Source: Gadus chalcogrammus
Lineage: Eukaryota; Chordata; Actinopteri; Gadiformes; Gadidae
Length of the DNA stretch: 64,000 bases
Assembly: GCF_026213295.1 (NCBI RefSeq)
Contig: NC_079427.1
Coordinates: 29,758,102-29,822,101, forward strand
Direction: 5' to 3'
Shown: positions 23,878 through 35,238 of the stretch, piece by piece
Layout: every line of letters begins with the position of its first letter
How positions within the stretch are numbered: the first letter of the stretch is position 1
Program-made: the position numbers and the translations under genes
The notes under the pieces: generated by a model
The model's input: only the letters and a program-made list of their open reading frames with translations
Told to the model about the DNA's origin: nothing
The model's database searches: none

Positions 23878-25106
23878 AGGCGGCTGCATGCTTCAGCGTT
23901 GGTGTTACGTTGTTGCGCAAAATTTACTCAAAGCAATTCATGCTCCCTTTTAGGTTGCGCGTTTTGCGCGTGTTGCCAAGCAATTTACCGCCAGAACAGT
24001 AGGTGGAGTAATATGTGGAGTAAAGTTTTTAGTTGAAGACGACCTCGAGAATGATGTCTTTGTCTGTGGGAGTCGTTGGTTTGTTTATCTGCCAAAGTTT
24101 GATGATCTCCTTTCGCGAGTCATCCGATATCTTCCCGACTCTCACCAAAACCGGCCCTTGTCAGGGAGCAGCTGGCAGATTATTTTTTGTCAGATTCTGG
24201 CGTGTTTCCCCACCAGTACAATGTGCTACGATTGGGTATGCGCAGTGACCAATAAATATATATACATTGGTCACTTGGAAGCATGACTTTTGATTCATTA
24301 GTTATCATGTTACACAAGTTACCTAATTTGGTTTACGTCAAACTCATTAATTCATATCCATATAAAATGTTTATACAACAGCTACTGCCTTGACAGATGA
24401 ATGAATTATTTAAGTGTAGGCCTATAGCCAAAGGCTTTAAGCTATAGCGCATAATGTCCACATAAATTATATGGTAGGCAGCATTATTAGAGAAAAGGGG
24501 TTTATTTATCAAATACAGAAAATAGTCCCACCATACACCCACACATTTTTCATTCACTACACACTCACGCTTTCAACTTTCATTCACTCAAAGAGGCTAC
24601 TGAACTTATGTTTCACACAGAACATGAACACTTATGTTTCACATAGAACGTGAACACAAAACATCACGTAATTAATTCAAATAGGCTAACACTAAAACAA
24701 ATAAGGCCAGTAGGCCTAATAGAACGAATATCGGGTGACAAGATCATTAAAATGGCTCACAATCCCGCATCAGCTGTTTGATGTCGCGCATCAAAATAGC
24801 ACTTTGCCCCTGTGGAAGGGTTCGCATAAAGGGTTCGCATTATTATGTGCCAGATCGGGTGGTAGGTGCCGGTATGAAAACAGGAAATGTGATACTCCAG
24901 ACAGGAAGTAGTAACCAGACGAGCAGACCAATCATAGCCTTGCAGGCTGCGCGGCTCGCGTAAAAGCTTACGTAAAAAATGACGCAAGTCTAGAAAAATC
25001 GCCCGACGCACGCAAGACGTGAGAAGTCGCGCAAGGGGTGCGCAAGGGCGCGCAAGGGCCTCTTGCGCTTGTGCTTACGCTTACGTAACTGAGCATAAAT
25101 CGGCCT
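23878..25106. mobile_element. second MITE family, copy 2 (long form)
   Basis: Starts AGGCGGCTGCATGCTTCAGC and ends AAATCGGCCT, flanked by TAA on both sides. It matches copy 3 over its ends but carries about 750 extra bases (about 24095-24850). These hold a 10-bp inverted repeat (AGTGACCAAT, 24244-24253 and 24266-24275). On the minus strand a short open stretch just outside the extra segment is shared with copy 3. This may be closer to the parent element than the short copies. Confidence 0.85.
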
Positions 25107-25152
25107 TAAGTGATGCCGCAGCGCTTTGAAATCCGTCCCAAGGCGTCCCTAA

Positions 25153-25759
25153 AGGCGGCTGCATGCTTCAGCGTTGGTGTTACGTTGTTGCGCAAAATTT
25201 ACTCAAAGCAATTCATGCTCCCTTTTAGGTTGCGCGTGTTGCCAAGCAATTTACCGCCAGAACAGTAGGTGGAGTAATATGTGGAGTAAAGTTTTTCGTT
25301 GAAGACGACCTCGAGAATGACGTCTTTGTCTGTGGGAGTCGTTGGTTTGTTTATGTGCCAGATCGTGTTCTCCCCATACACAGTGAATGATGGCAACAGA
25401 CAGAGGAACAGGGGTGATGAAGTTGTTGATCATTGGGGTTGTATAAATGTGCATATCTCTCTACATTTTAAAACGACATAATGTGTTGGCAGCAAAGTTA
25501 ACTTCACTTCACGTTAATGCTTTTGTATATGAGCCTGCCGGGTGATACTCCAGACAGGAAGTAGTAACCAGACCAGCAGACCAATCACAGCCTTGCAGGC
25601 TGGGCGGCTCGCGTAAAAGCTTACGTAAAAAATTACGCAAGTCTAGAAAAATCGCCCGACGCACGCAAGACGTGAGAAGTCGCGCAAGGGGTGCGCAAGG
25701 GCGCGCAAGGGCCTCTTGCGCTTGCGCTTACGCTTACGTAACTGAGCATAAATCGGCCT
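25153..25759. mobile_element. second MITE family, copy 3 (short form)
   Basis: 607 bp, the same ends as copy 2 and the same orientation, flanked by TAA at 25150-25152 and 25760-25762. Closely similar to the reverse complement of copy 1. Confidence 0.87.
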
Positions 25760-26103
25760 TAAGGCTTTATAATTTGCATGTTTGAAAGCCATGACAAAAG
25801 TTGAAAAACATCTGAAGAGTTATTCCCTGGAAGGATGTAATGAATATGATGTCGGACATTAATTAGTTGTGGAATTAATTGTATATTTAACCGGAATGGA
25901 GCAACGGAAGTAAAACGCGGTGATTAAAGTCTTTAATCTGAAAAAGCCGTATAATGAGCCAGTTGATGACATGAATGGAATGTCTTTAATCACCACCGTA
26001 CAGAACGTTGAGGAGCCGCGCCCCGTTTAACGTGCTTTAACTCTGCAACTTATGTGCAAGCATAAATTTGTGTTATTGAATTGTCGACAAAATGTAAATT
26101 GAA

Positions 26104-27860
26104 AATAAAGACGCCAGAAATGTGGTGGAATATGAGGAGCATTATTCAAATGTGGTGGGAGACTATCGCCCTGTTGCAAAACCTATAGATGGAAGCAAGT
26201 CAGCAGAAGTTAAACCAAAGAGAGTGCCCAAGTTAACTGAAAAGGGACTCGCAGCTAAATTGGAGCAGTTAACTAAATCAAGAAGTGCTAAATTAAAGCA
26301 GCTGATCTCAAGCAGAAATCAAATTGAATCACTTATGGATGAATATGATAACCTGGAGGTTATTTCACAAATCCACATCAACTTCACTGTGCTTATTGAG
26401 GATTTTAGTAAAATACAATGCTCAATTTATGAACTGCTTCCAAAGGAGAAAAAAGAAGATGATCACACAACATGGTACCACATCTTGCCAGATTTAATGA
26501 ATTCAAAAGTACAGTAAAAAAAATGGAAGCAATATGCAGCAACACTTGCACATGAGCATCAAGCCACAGAGGTTCCAGAAGAGCATACTTCAGGTGCCTC
26601 TCTCATAAGCACGGTTCATCAAAGCAGCACAAGGAGCAGCCATATATCTTCTACAGCTTCCTCTTCCAGGTGTAAAGCTGAAGCTGAAAGAGCAGCGCTC
26701 ATGGTACAAGCTAAAGGTCTTAAAAAGAAACTTGCAGGAAGAAAGGGAAGAAGCTGAGCTCACTCAACGGTGGGAACAAATAAAAGCTCAAAAGGAAATG
26801 CTAAGCATTGAAACCCAACTTGCTGCTGCAGATGCTAAAATCAAGGTTTATGATGAGCTGGATGGTATGTATGGTATCCAGTGTGCTTTCAAGGCAAACG
26901 GAAACTGTTAAAAAACTTTACTTTACTTTAGCTCAGTACGATGGGGCAGAAGATGCTGTTGATGGAGAGGAGCAGGATGACGACGATGAAGTTGGTGATG
27001 ACGAAGGAGATGAAATAGCAGATGACAAGAAGTACACTCATGCTGCTGCACAGTTACCTGGACAGAGCTCATATGCCCCTAGAGGTGAAAAGCTGCATGT
27101 GCAAGTTAAAGGTCCCACTTTCAAGACAGAATTATTGCAATTACCAGTATCCAACAGTGACAAGCATGCCCATGACAAACACAGTGCAGACACCAACCTG
27201 ATGAAAATAATGCAAAAGCAGAATGAATTAACAGAAATGCTGATTAAAGAACAAAGACTCTAAACTTTGCCCTCAAAGGAAATTCCTGTTTTTAAAGGCG
27301 ACCCCATGCAATACTTGACTTTCATTCACACCTTTGAACTTTGCATTGTAGGAGAAACAAGTAATGAGCGGGACAGACTGTTCTTCCTAGATCAGTACAC
27401 TGAAGGCCAGCCAAAATTACTTGTGAGAAGCTGTCTACATATGGAACCTGAAAAAGGGTACAACAAAGCAAAGCAATTGTTGCAAAAACACTTTGGGAAA
27501 GACATCCTTATTGCTTCGGCTTATCAAGAGAAGGCATTGAACTGGCCGGTACTCAAGGCCGAAAATCGAGCAGCACTGCAAGAGTACGCTTATTTTATGC
27601 ATAGTTGTGGCAATGCCATGATTGACATTGAAGCTCTTAATGACATGAACAATACATCTCAGTGTTATGAGCGAACCCAAGCAAGAGCCAAGTTCATGCA
27701 ATTAGTCAGCTTTGTTGAAAGACAGGCAAATATGGCATGCGACCCATCATTTGGAAACATCCAAGATGTCACACCAAAGGATGACAGGAAAAAAATCCCC
27801 AGAGTAAAATCAGGCTCTGCATACAAGAGTATGCACTTCAAAATCCAATGCCTGTTTTGA
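26104..27860 (+). pseudogene. gag: BEL gag, frameshifted
   Basis: Three frames follow each other. 26104-26517 is a basic N-terminal part with heptad-like KLTEKGLAAKLEQLTKSR, ended by a stop. 26520-27263 continues as a coiled-coil-like stretch (KAEAERAALM, then IKAQKEMLSIETQ) and an acidic run. 27267-27860 is the conserved gag domain of BEL/Pao elements (IPVFKGDPMQYLTFIHTFE, later LDQYTEGQPKLLVRSCLHM). Gag forms the particle and packages RNA. No ATG clearly fixes the start. Stops near 26515 and 27261 and shifts between the parts show it is inactive. Confidence 0.85.
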
Positions 27861-27938
27861 TATCACGACCCAGAATATGTATGTTCTGCAAAAAAGACTA
27901 CGCAACTGAAACTTGTAAAGAATTGAACAGCAAAAAGC

Positions 27939-28346
27939 GTGAAGAGAAAGTTGAATTCTTCAAAGTCAACGGAATCTGTTTTCGGCTGCATGAACAAAGG
28001 TCATCTAAGTAAGGATTGCAGAAAGAGACTGAGTTGTAAGATCTGCTCATTAAAGCACCCCACCATGCTGCACATCGAAAGAAATAAACCAGAGGAAATC
28101 AGGAGGCAGAATGAAGACAGAGCGACAGCAGTAAACAGCTCTCTGGTATCACTGGAGAAACCCGCTCATTCTGGGGCCGGTGATAACCAAACATTAGCCA
28201 TTGTACCAGTAAAGGTCAAACTGTTGAGCTGCAATAAAAACATCCATACATACGCCTTTTTAGACCCAGGCGGTACTGCCACTTTTTGCACAACTACTTT
28301 ACAAAGACAACTGAATGCTAAAGAAGGAAAACAAGAATTTTACTAA
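27939..28346 (+). pseudogene. BEL zinc knuckle and aspartic protease
   Basis: FGCMNKGHLSKDCRKRLSCK is a CCHC knuckle (with the first Cys changed or shifted), followed by a second short Cys/His cluster (CKICSLKHPTMLH). FLDPGGTATFC is the active-site loop of BEL-type pepsin-like proteases, which carry DPG where retroviruses have DTG or DSG. The frame ends at 28346, well before a complete protease. Confidence 0.85.
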
Positions 28347-28369
28347 AAACCCTTGGACACGAGAAGGTT

Positions 28370-29927
28370 GTGAATGTAGACAGAATTTCCGGTTTGGAAG
28401 TATCGAATCTTGAAGGAGATGATTTTATTGCGCTGCCAGCGGTCTACACCCAAGAGGAGATACCTGCTACAAAGGAGCAAATTCCACCATCAGAAGCCTT
28501 GAAGGAATGGGATTACCTAAAGGAGGTTGTATTGACCCATATTGATGCTGAAATCGGGCTTCTGATAGGAACTAATGCACCTAAGACCATGGAACCATGG
28601 AAGGTAATAAACAGTAAAGAAGGTGGTCCTTATGCTGTCAAGACCAGGCTAGGATGGGTGATTAACAGACTTTTGAACGACTGCGGTGACACTGAAGGTC
28701 AGCTTCGCCAGGTTCACAGTAATCGAATAGGAGTTGTAAACTTGGATGATCTTGTAAGGCAGACCTTCAACCACGACTTCCCTGAGAAGGTATACGAGGA
28801 GAATGTTGAAATGTCCATAGAAGATAAACAATTCATGCATATTATGTCTACTTCCGCCACAATGAAAGACGGACACTACCAGCTAAAGCTCCCATTCAAA
28901 AAGGATGACATCTCCATGCCAAACAATTGAGCGGTAGTAGAGCAGCGAGCTCTAGGCCTTAAAAGGAAATTACGCAAAAACACCAGCGTTCACCAGGAGT
29001 ACCGTGACTTCTTGGCAGATGTCATAAAAAAGGGATATGCTGAAATTGTGCCACAAAACCAATTGACGCAAAAAGATGGCAAAGCATGGTATTTGCCCCA
29101 TCACAGTGTATGGCACCCAAAGAAGCGCAAAATACGGGTTGTGTTTGATTGCGCTGCACACTTTAATGGTACATCTTTGAACAAAGAATTAATTCAAGGA
29201 CCAAACCTCACGAATACTCTACTGGGAGTCCTCATTCGCTTTCGTCAGGAACCAGTTGCGGTCATGGCAGACATTGAGGGAATGTACCATCAAGTCAAAG
29301 TACGTTCCGAAGACTCGAACTTCCTTCGGTTCTTGTGGTGGCCCAATGGCGTCGTTGAGCAGAAATTGACAGAATACAGAATGACAGTTCATCTGTTTGG
29401 TGCAACGTCTTCGGCTAGTTGTGCCAGCTATGCCCGAGAAAGAACAAGCTAAAGAGGTAAAGGATCTTGATTTGGACAAAGAATGCTTACCTGTGGATAG
29501 AGCCCTTGGAGTCGAATGGAGCACAGAAGATGACTCTTTCAGGTTTCACGTAACCTTAAAAATGCAAACCTTCACTAGAAGAGCAATCCTTTCCATTGTA
29601 GCATCTGTGTATGATCCCATAGGATTTCTTGCTCCATTCATCTTTACAGCAAAATACATTTTGCAAGAGCTGTGTAAACTGAGCTGTGGGTGGGATGATG
29701 AAATTTCAAGTACGTATCATCTAAAATGGCAGCAGTGGCTCGTTGGGCTGCGGCAAATGGAAAGCTACAAGGTCAACCGATGCATCAAACCAAAGAGCTT
29801 TGGAGCAATTGCATCTGCTCAGCTTCCCAACTTCTGTGATGCAAGCGAAGTTGGGTATGGTGTCGTGACCTACTTGCGACTCACCAATACAGAAGATGCA
29901 GTCCACACAGCTTTCCTTTTTGGGTAA
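28370..29927 (+). pseudogene. BEL reverse transcriptase with internal deletion
   Basis: 28370-28930 covers the region ahead of RT (LIGTNAPKTMEPW, GGPYAVKTRLGWVINRLL). 29012-29452 has the RT fingers and palm: KIRVVFDCAAHFNGTSLN, then MADIEGMYHQVKV with the first catalytic Asp, then LFGATSSASCASYA. The sequence then jumps to MPEKEQAKEVKDLDLDKECL and ALGVEW, so the segment that should hold the YxDD catalytic pair is missing. 29397-29927 continues through the conserved post-RT region (VASVYDPIGFLAPF, FCDASEVGYGVV). At least three frame changes. Cannot polymerise. Confidence 0.88.
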
Positions 29928-29942
29928 GCGAGGGTAGCCCCC

Positions 29943-30674
29943 TTGAAAAAGGTGACTATTCCTAGATTGGAATTGACTGCTGCCATGTTAGCAGACAAAA
30001 TTGATAAGGTTCTAAAGACCGAACTGCAAACCCCACTTGCAAATTCAGTGTTCTGGACGGACAGCACTTCTGTCTTAAAGTACATCCGAAATGACACAAA
30101 GAGGTTCCAAACATTCGTTGCTAACCGTGATGGAGTTATTAGAGAGTCGACCGACATTGATCAGTGGAGGCATATTGCCACCAAAAAAAATCAAGCGGAC
30201 CTTGCCTCCCGTGGTATGACAGCTGAGGCATTCCTGAAACCCAATGTTTGGATAAGCGGCCCTCGGTTCCTCCCCAGCACAGAGGAAAACTGGCCATACA
30301 GCCCGGTGGATCTTGGTATAATTTCTCATGACGACCCCGAAGTCAAGAAGGATAAAGCCATCACAGTCAATGTAATCCAAGCCTCAGAACCAAGTCCAAC
30401 TAATCAACTCATACACTACTTTTCAACGTGGACCAAGCTCCAACAAGCGCAAGCATGGTTCCTGCACCTGAAAAACCTCCTGCAACGTCTGAGAAACGGA
30501 AGAAAGAAAAGTACTGCCAGCAGTCCAGAAGTCGGAAGTCAAATGAAAACTTTCAAAAGCTCTATGGGGGCACCAAAGCTTACCTTGGACGACCTAAGGT
30601 CGGCAGATGACGCAATTGTGAAGTTTTGTCAAGTGCAGAACTTTCCGGATGAAATTGCAACGTTTGAAGAGTGA
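29943..30674 (+). pseudogene. BEL RNase H and connection region
   Basis: KKVTIPRLELTAAMLADKI, FWTDSTSVLKYIRND and WRHIATKKNQADLASRGM are the conserved RNase H-side motifs of Pao elements. The frame then shifts to the integrase part at about 30649. Confidence 0.85.
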
Positions 30675-31650
30675 AACTAGGAACATCAAAAGACAAAGCC
30701 CAATCTTTAAGCTTGATCCTAAGCTGAATAATGGAATACTGAGAGTCGGGGGAAGACTGAGTAAGCTGGCCATGATGGAAGAGACGAAGCACCCTGTGAT
30801 CCTAGCAAAGAATCACCATGTGTCAAGGTTAATTCTTGAAAATATCCATAGACAAATAGGACATTGTGGAAGGAATTACATGTTATCTGTTTTAAGGCAG
30901 AAATATTGGATCCCTTGTGCCAACGCATTGTCCAGTAAAATTATAAACGACTGTGAAAAATGTAGACGTCTACGAGGTAACGTTGGCGAGCAGAAAATGG
31001 CGGATTTGCCTAGTGACAGGATCACTCCCGATCTGCCACCCTTCACTAATGTCGGAGTGGATTATTTCGGCCCCATCGAGGTCAAAAGAGGAAGGGGCAC
31101 AATAAAAAGATATGGGGTCATTTTCACATGTTTAGCCAGTCGTGCGGTACACCTGGATGTGGCTCATTCCCTTGACACGGATTCGTGCATTAATGCCTCC
31201 GACGATTTGTAGGCGAGGACAGGTAAACGAATTAAGATCCGATAACGGGACCAACTTCATTGCTGCTGAGCGAGAGTTGAAGGAAGCACTTACAGCATGG
31301 AATCAGGACAAGATCAACAAGGCTTTGCAACAGAAAGGTGTGAAATGGACCTTTAATCCCCCTGCAGCTGCCCATCATGGAGGCGTGTGGGAGAGATTGA
31401 TTCGGTCGCTGAAAAAGATTTTGCTCTCAGCAAACATGTTTGCTGTAAAACAGCAAACATTCGATGACGAAAGCCTCACCACTGTCATGTGTGAGGTTGA
31501 AGCTATCCTTAATAACCGTCCCCTGACCACTGTATCAGATGATCCAAATGACTTGGAACCGCTGACCCCAAACCACCTACTACTATCTAAAGTACAGCCC
31601 TTGCTCCCCTTTAAGCAAGAGGACATGTTCGAAGAAGACATTGGCGCCAA
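30649..31650 (+). pseudogene. BEL integrase, N-terminal and catalytic parts
   Basis: The zinc-binding module is present (HRQIGHCGRNYMLSVLRQKYW, then CEKCRRLR), then the first catalytic Asp in VGVDYFGPI. A small deletion near 31195-31205 shifts the frame. The catalytic domain continues with LRSDNGTNF (second Asp) and HHGGVWERLIRSLK (Glu region), then LEPLTPNHLLL. After 31650 the gene is cut by a hAT insertion and resumes at 33953. Confidence 0.88.
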
Positions 31651-32263
31651 GTACAATATAGAGATGTTCCGACACCATTTTTTCCCTCCCGATACCGATT
31701 CCGATACTTATGCTGTGGGTATCGGCCGATACCGAGTACCGATACCAGTATGTTACAAAAATGACTGTGATATGATTATCATTGTGGTAAGGCCTGGGTC
31801 AGGTTAAACCCTTTGTAAATGAATGAATGAATAAGGCAAATTAAAGCCATTTATTTTTTAAATAGAACAGTATAAAAAACAGTAGTGCAACAGCAACTTA
31901 AATAATAGTTATTTAAAAAAAATAATAAAGTGTAGCCACAATATCTTTAAAGGAGCATTTCACCGGTGCAGACATGAATATGTATTGAAATTGGGTCCTA
32001 TATGTAGTCGAATAATAAAATAAAATTCTAATTTGGTGCCGTCTTGACCGAGAAAAGGCAGAAAGTGACTTTTGGCGCTTGTGGATTGAAGACAACAACT
32101 CCCACCATGCACAGCTTCGCTGGCGGCCACTCCCGCTGATCATCTCCGCCTATCGGACACCTCCTTGTTCCATCTACTAATGGAACAAATCAGCGTGGAG
32201 CTTGAACCGACGTCACTAGAGTAGTGACGCTTGCACAGAAGCATACGGCCGTCATCTTTCCTT

Positions 32264-32690
32264 ATTCTGGGTGGAAATAGTAAGATAGTTACGCCATTAA
32301 ATGCGTTCATGTAAACATTTTTAGCGAGAAATGTGCATTTTAATTTCATAATGTTCGCTCGTTGAATTTGAAGGATGTTTTTTTTGATAGTTATGACGAA
32401 GAGGGAACGCTCCATTCACTTGCATGGACAGCGTCTCTGGTTGCTAAGCAACCTCAACGTCTTGGCGGACTATATTATTGTTATTTATATCCGAGATTAT
32501 TTAATCTAACCCGATCTAAACTCTATCATGCACCCAAACATGGCGGCGTTTGGGTTTCCTACCTCGGATTCCTAAATCCAGCGCAGCCACAGGCGCCTTG
32601 GCGCGTTGAACCAATTTTTGTGACACACAATGATCAAGCGACAAGTTAGGCACGTTACACGCGTTTGGTGTGGCCGTAGGCCGTGTCCAC
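32264..32690 (-). repeat. copy of the 390-bp unit family
   Basis: Inverted relative to the units at 21601-22810; shares GAGGGAACGCTCCATTCA, the TTCCACCCAGAATAA-type block and the GTTTGGTGTGGCCGTA end of element 1. Confidence 0.8.
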
Positions 32691-33302
32691 CAAAAGCGTT
32701 TTTTTTATGCGGTTTCACCCAAAAAATCGGCTTCGTGTGGACGGGGCCAAGAAGGCGAATACACGTCACCAAGACGGGGAGATTTACGCCACTATCTGCC
32801 AATGGATCGTGGATGCCTGGGCTGATAAAACAGTCTCCACTGTGGTCCAAGCTTTCACGAAGGCAGGAATAATCACTGAACTGCCAGGCAACAACAGCGA
32901 CAATGACTCGGATAATGACGAGAGGAATCCGGGCATGTTGGATGCCGTAGCCTACTCGCCCAACTGTTCAATTCGCACACACAAGAATTCGAGGAATTCG
33001 TAGACGGGGAATGAACTGAAAAGGTGGGCTTATTGTTAAGAGATATTGATCAGATATTGTTAATATGCACATTAACGTTTGAACATCGTTACCATGGGAG
33101 TGACCGGAGTTGTCAGAACGCTTAATAAAGTTTGACTTTATCTGACTGTTTTGTTGACATTCTCTATAGCACAGCTCGGTCTTGTCTAGTCTATGCGCCT
33201 AATAATCCGGTGCGCCCTATATATGAAAACAGTTCTAAAATAGGCCATTCATTAAAGGTGCGCCTTATAATCCGGTGTGCCTTATAGTACGGAAAATACG
33301 GT
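32691..33302 (+). mobile_element. pogo/Tigger-like transposon remnant
   Basis: The plus strand at about 32800-32935 reads WIVDAWADKTVSTVVQAFTK then AGI, with a later acidic run: the C-terminal end of pogo-type transposases. The segment 33195-33302 contains repeated ATAATCCGGTGYGCC motifs and GTACGGAAAATACGGTA, as found at the ends of fish pogo-like elements. The left end is missing. Confidence 0.6.
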
Positions 33303-33355
33303 AGTCCTCGTTTGTATTTCTTTCGAAATGGTGAACTTTTGCATGGAGCCATCTT

Positions 33356-33679
33356 CTATGTCAGATCCAGTACCCTCCGCCAATGTACTTCAGTTTTATC
33401 AACAGCCTCTGTTATCTTAGCTTCAGACGCTGTGGATGTTAGTTTCTGCTGGTGAAGTCCCACCCACTGGCACTGCTCTAATAGGTCTGTAGCGTCAGTG
33501 GGTCCCACCCCCTCGTCGTGCTCTTTAGCGTGACGCGTCTTCAAGTGTTTTATTAAGTTGCTAGTGTTGAAATTAGCAACACTCGTGCCACCCCTGGAAA
33601 TCTTTTCACGGCATACGTTGCATGTCGCAGTCTTGCTGGTGGGAGCATCCAGCGTGAAATATTGCCACACCGCCGACAT
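33356..33679 (-). pseudogene. BED zinc-finger exon of a hAT (ZBED-like) transposase
   Basis: Starts at a Met at 33679. SAVWQYFTLDAPTSKTATCN leads into CNVC, then about 20 residues, then HLKTRH: the Cys2-His2 BED finger used by hAT transposases to bind their ends. The downstream catalytic domain is absent from the element. The frame continues for about 50 non-conserved residues. Confidence 0.85.
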
Positions 33680-33952
33680 GATAACGCTAGCTCCTTGATT
33701 GACAGGTGATCAATTCTTCTTCGCCCCTCTAAAACAGTAGGCTGCAGATGGCAGCACAGCGCAACTGTTTTAAGAGCCGCGAAGAAGAACTGTGTCAGCG
33801 CTAACGGAGCTAACCAGTAAATAGCTTTCTATTTTAATAAATTACGTGGTATCGGAGGTGCCTGGACTCCAGTACTCGCCGATACCGATACCAGCATTTT
33901 CGGCAGTATCGGAGACATTTCCGATACTGGTATCGGAATCGGAACAACTCTA

Positions 33953-34237
33953 GTACAATACATATCAGACCTGTTCTGGTCCAGGTGGCTTAAAGATTAT
34001 CTACCGCTCCTGCAGGAACGCCAGAAATGGAACAGAGTTAGGTGAAACTTCATGCAAGGAGACATTGTGCTAATAGCAGATGTAAATGCCGTTAGAGGGT
34101 TATGGGTTATTGCTAGAATTGTGAACATCAACCCTGACCAAAGAGGTGTCGTAAGGAGTGTAAAGCTTCAAACCCGGACCAACTTAATCGAAAGACCGGT
34201 CACCAAGATCGTTCTCCTGGTTCCGGCTACTGAATGA
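33953..34237 (+). pseudogene. BEL integrase C-terminal end
   Basis: Resumes right after the hAT insertion with [20 protein letters not shown], then after a frameshift near 34044 the C-terminal MQGDIVLIADVNAVRGLW and RGVVRSVKLQT, the conserved tail of Pao polyproteins. Confidence 0.88.
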
Positions 34238-34351
34238 AGACGCACACTTACACACCCTCACATTTTGATTTTGCCTTTGTTTTAGTTGTCTCCTTTTTTT
34301 GTTTTTGATATTGTTACTGCGCACCCCGCCCGTAACAATAGGGGCCGGTGT

Positions 34352-34894
34352 TGTAGGAGCCATTTCATTGAAAGAACTGCAAGCGTCGCACTTTCGTTTT
34401 TTTTGATCAATGACACAATCACTGCGTGTCCCGCGCCGATATAAGTAATTGAACGCAGGTGCGAGGCGCACACAGGAGACGCCGACAGAAATTGTTTTTC
34501 AACCGCTCGGTACCACTCTGCATCAATACACGCAAGTTTGAAACGATAAGAACGTTTTTGAAGTGAATAAGCTACGCCGTTTTTGATTTGTTTAGAATCG
34601 GTTTTGAAGCAAATAAGCGACGCCGTTTGATTTGTTTATTTTGAATCGAATGAATAGTTTAGATGCATGCATCGTCTTTAAGTTAGTTTGTTTGTTACTT
34701 TGAATGGCACACGCCTGCAGCACACACACGCACACACGTCCATTCATTGACACATTCCCGCACGCACGCACCCACCCACCACAAACAGCCGATCTTCAGG
34801 CAAACAGTAACAAGTAAGTGATGCCGCAGCGCGTTGAAATCCGTCCCAAGGTGTCACTAAGGCTATATAATTTGCATGTTTGAAAGCCGTGATA
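34352..34894 (+). repeat. BEL 3' LTR, uninterrupted
   Basis: 543 bp, beginning TGTAGGAGCC and ending GTGATA, followed by the GGTAT duplication. It carries single TAA sites where the 5' LTR has insertions. A TATA-like TATATAA lies at 34863-34870, and another AT motif (CGATATAAGTAA) at 34437-34448. Confidence 0.9.
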
Positions 34895-35063
34895 GGTATC
34901 ACACACCAAGTAGTCCGGTAACTTTTCAACCCCAGCGTATTCGGTTGCTAAGCGACGTCAACGTCTTTGGCAGACTATTTCTCTGCTGATCAACACTACG
35001 AATGCTGGTAACAAATAAATTGTAAAAACACCATGTGAAGTCATATTTTCGTTTTGGCACATA
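34895..35063. repeat. interrupted older repeat, right part
   Basis: Continues the copy that starts at 20940. AGTCCGGTAACTTTTCAACC and the GGTTGCTAAGCGACGTCAAC block recur at 35421-35465. The block CTGCTGATCAACACTACGAA is the reverse complement of part of the 390-bp units. Confidence 0.7.
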
Positions 35064-35238
35064 GCCGTGTAATAAGCCGGATAATGTGTAGAACGTCGCC
35101 GGTCATTATCGAAATTAAGCCCCTTCAGTGGCAAGCAAGACACCTTTGCTGCACGTCGGTGTCCTGTTCGCCCTGTCGGGGCTTATTTTCCCGATAATGA
35201 CCGGCATTCTATACATTATCCCTTACTTATTACACGGC
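35064..35238. mobile_element. fold-back MITE of 175 bp
   Basis: 35064-35123 and 35178-35238 are imperfect inverted copies of about 60 bp (outer end GCCGTGTAATAAG; inner AAGCCCC / GGGGCTT), separated by a 54-bp spacer. No coding capacity. Confidence 0.8.

Larger units (their letters stand above)
21127..25796 (+). repeat. BEL 5' LTR, interrupted by three DNA elements
   Basis: LTR segments are 21127-21458, 23743-23877, 25107-25152 and 25760-25796. They align in order with the uninterrupted 3' LTR at 34352-34894. At each gap the bases TAA are duplicated, while the other LTR has a single TAA at 34679-34681, 34815-34817 and 34858-34860. Confidence 0.9.
31659..33952. mobile_element. hAT element inside the BEL integrase gene
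   Basis: The ends TAGAGATGTTCCGA and (reverse complement of the right end) TAGAGTTGTTCCGA are inverted copies, with GATACC/CCGATAC-rich subterminal DNA. GTACAATA is duplicated exactly (31651-31658 and 33953-33960), the 8-bp length of hAT. BEL coding sequence runs up to the left copy and resumes from the right copy. Only a BED-finger exon survives; other interior parts are later insertions. Confidence 0.92.
21127..34894 (+). mobile_element. BEL/Pao LTR retrotransposon, with nested insertions
   Basis: Order: 5' LTR (with three insertions), gag, CCHC knuckle and protease, reverse transcriptase, RNase H, integrase (split by a hAT element), 3' LTR. GGTAT flanks both sides (21122-21126 and 34895-34899), a 5-bp duplication as expected for retroviral-type integrases. 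The LTRs start TGTAG and end TGACA (5') or TGATA (3', one change). After removing the insertions the element is about 7.3 kb, normal for the family. Every major gene has frameshifts, stops or deletions, so it is defective. It is an old genomic retroelement, not an active virus. Confidence 0.92.
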
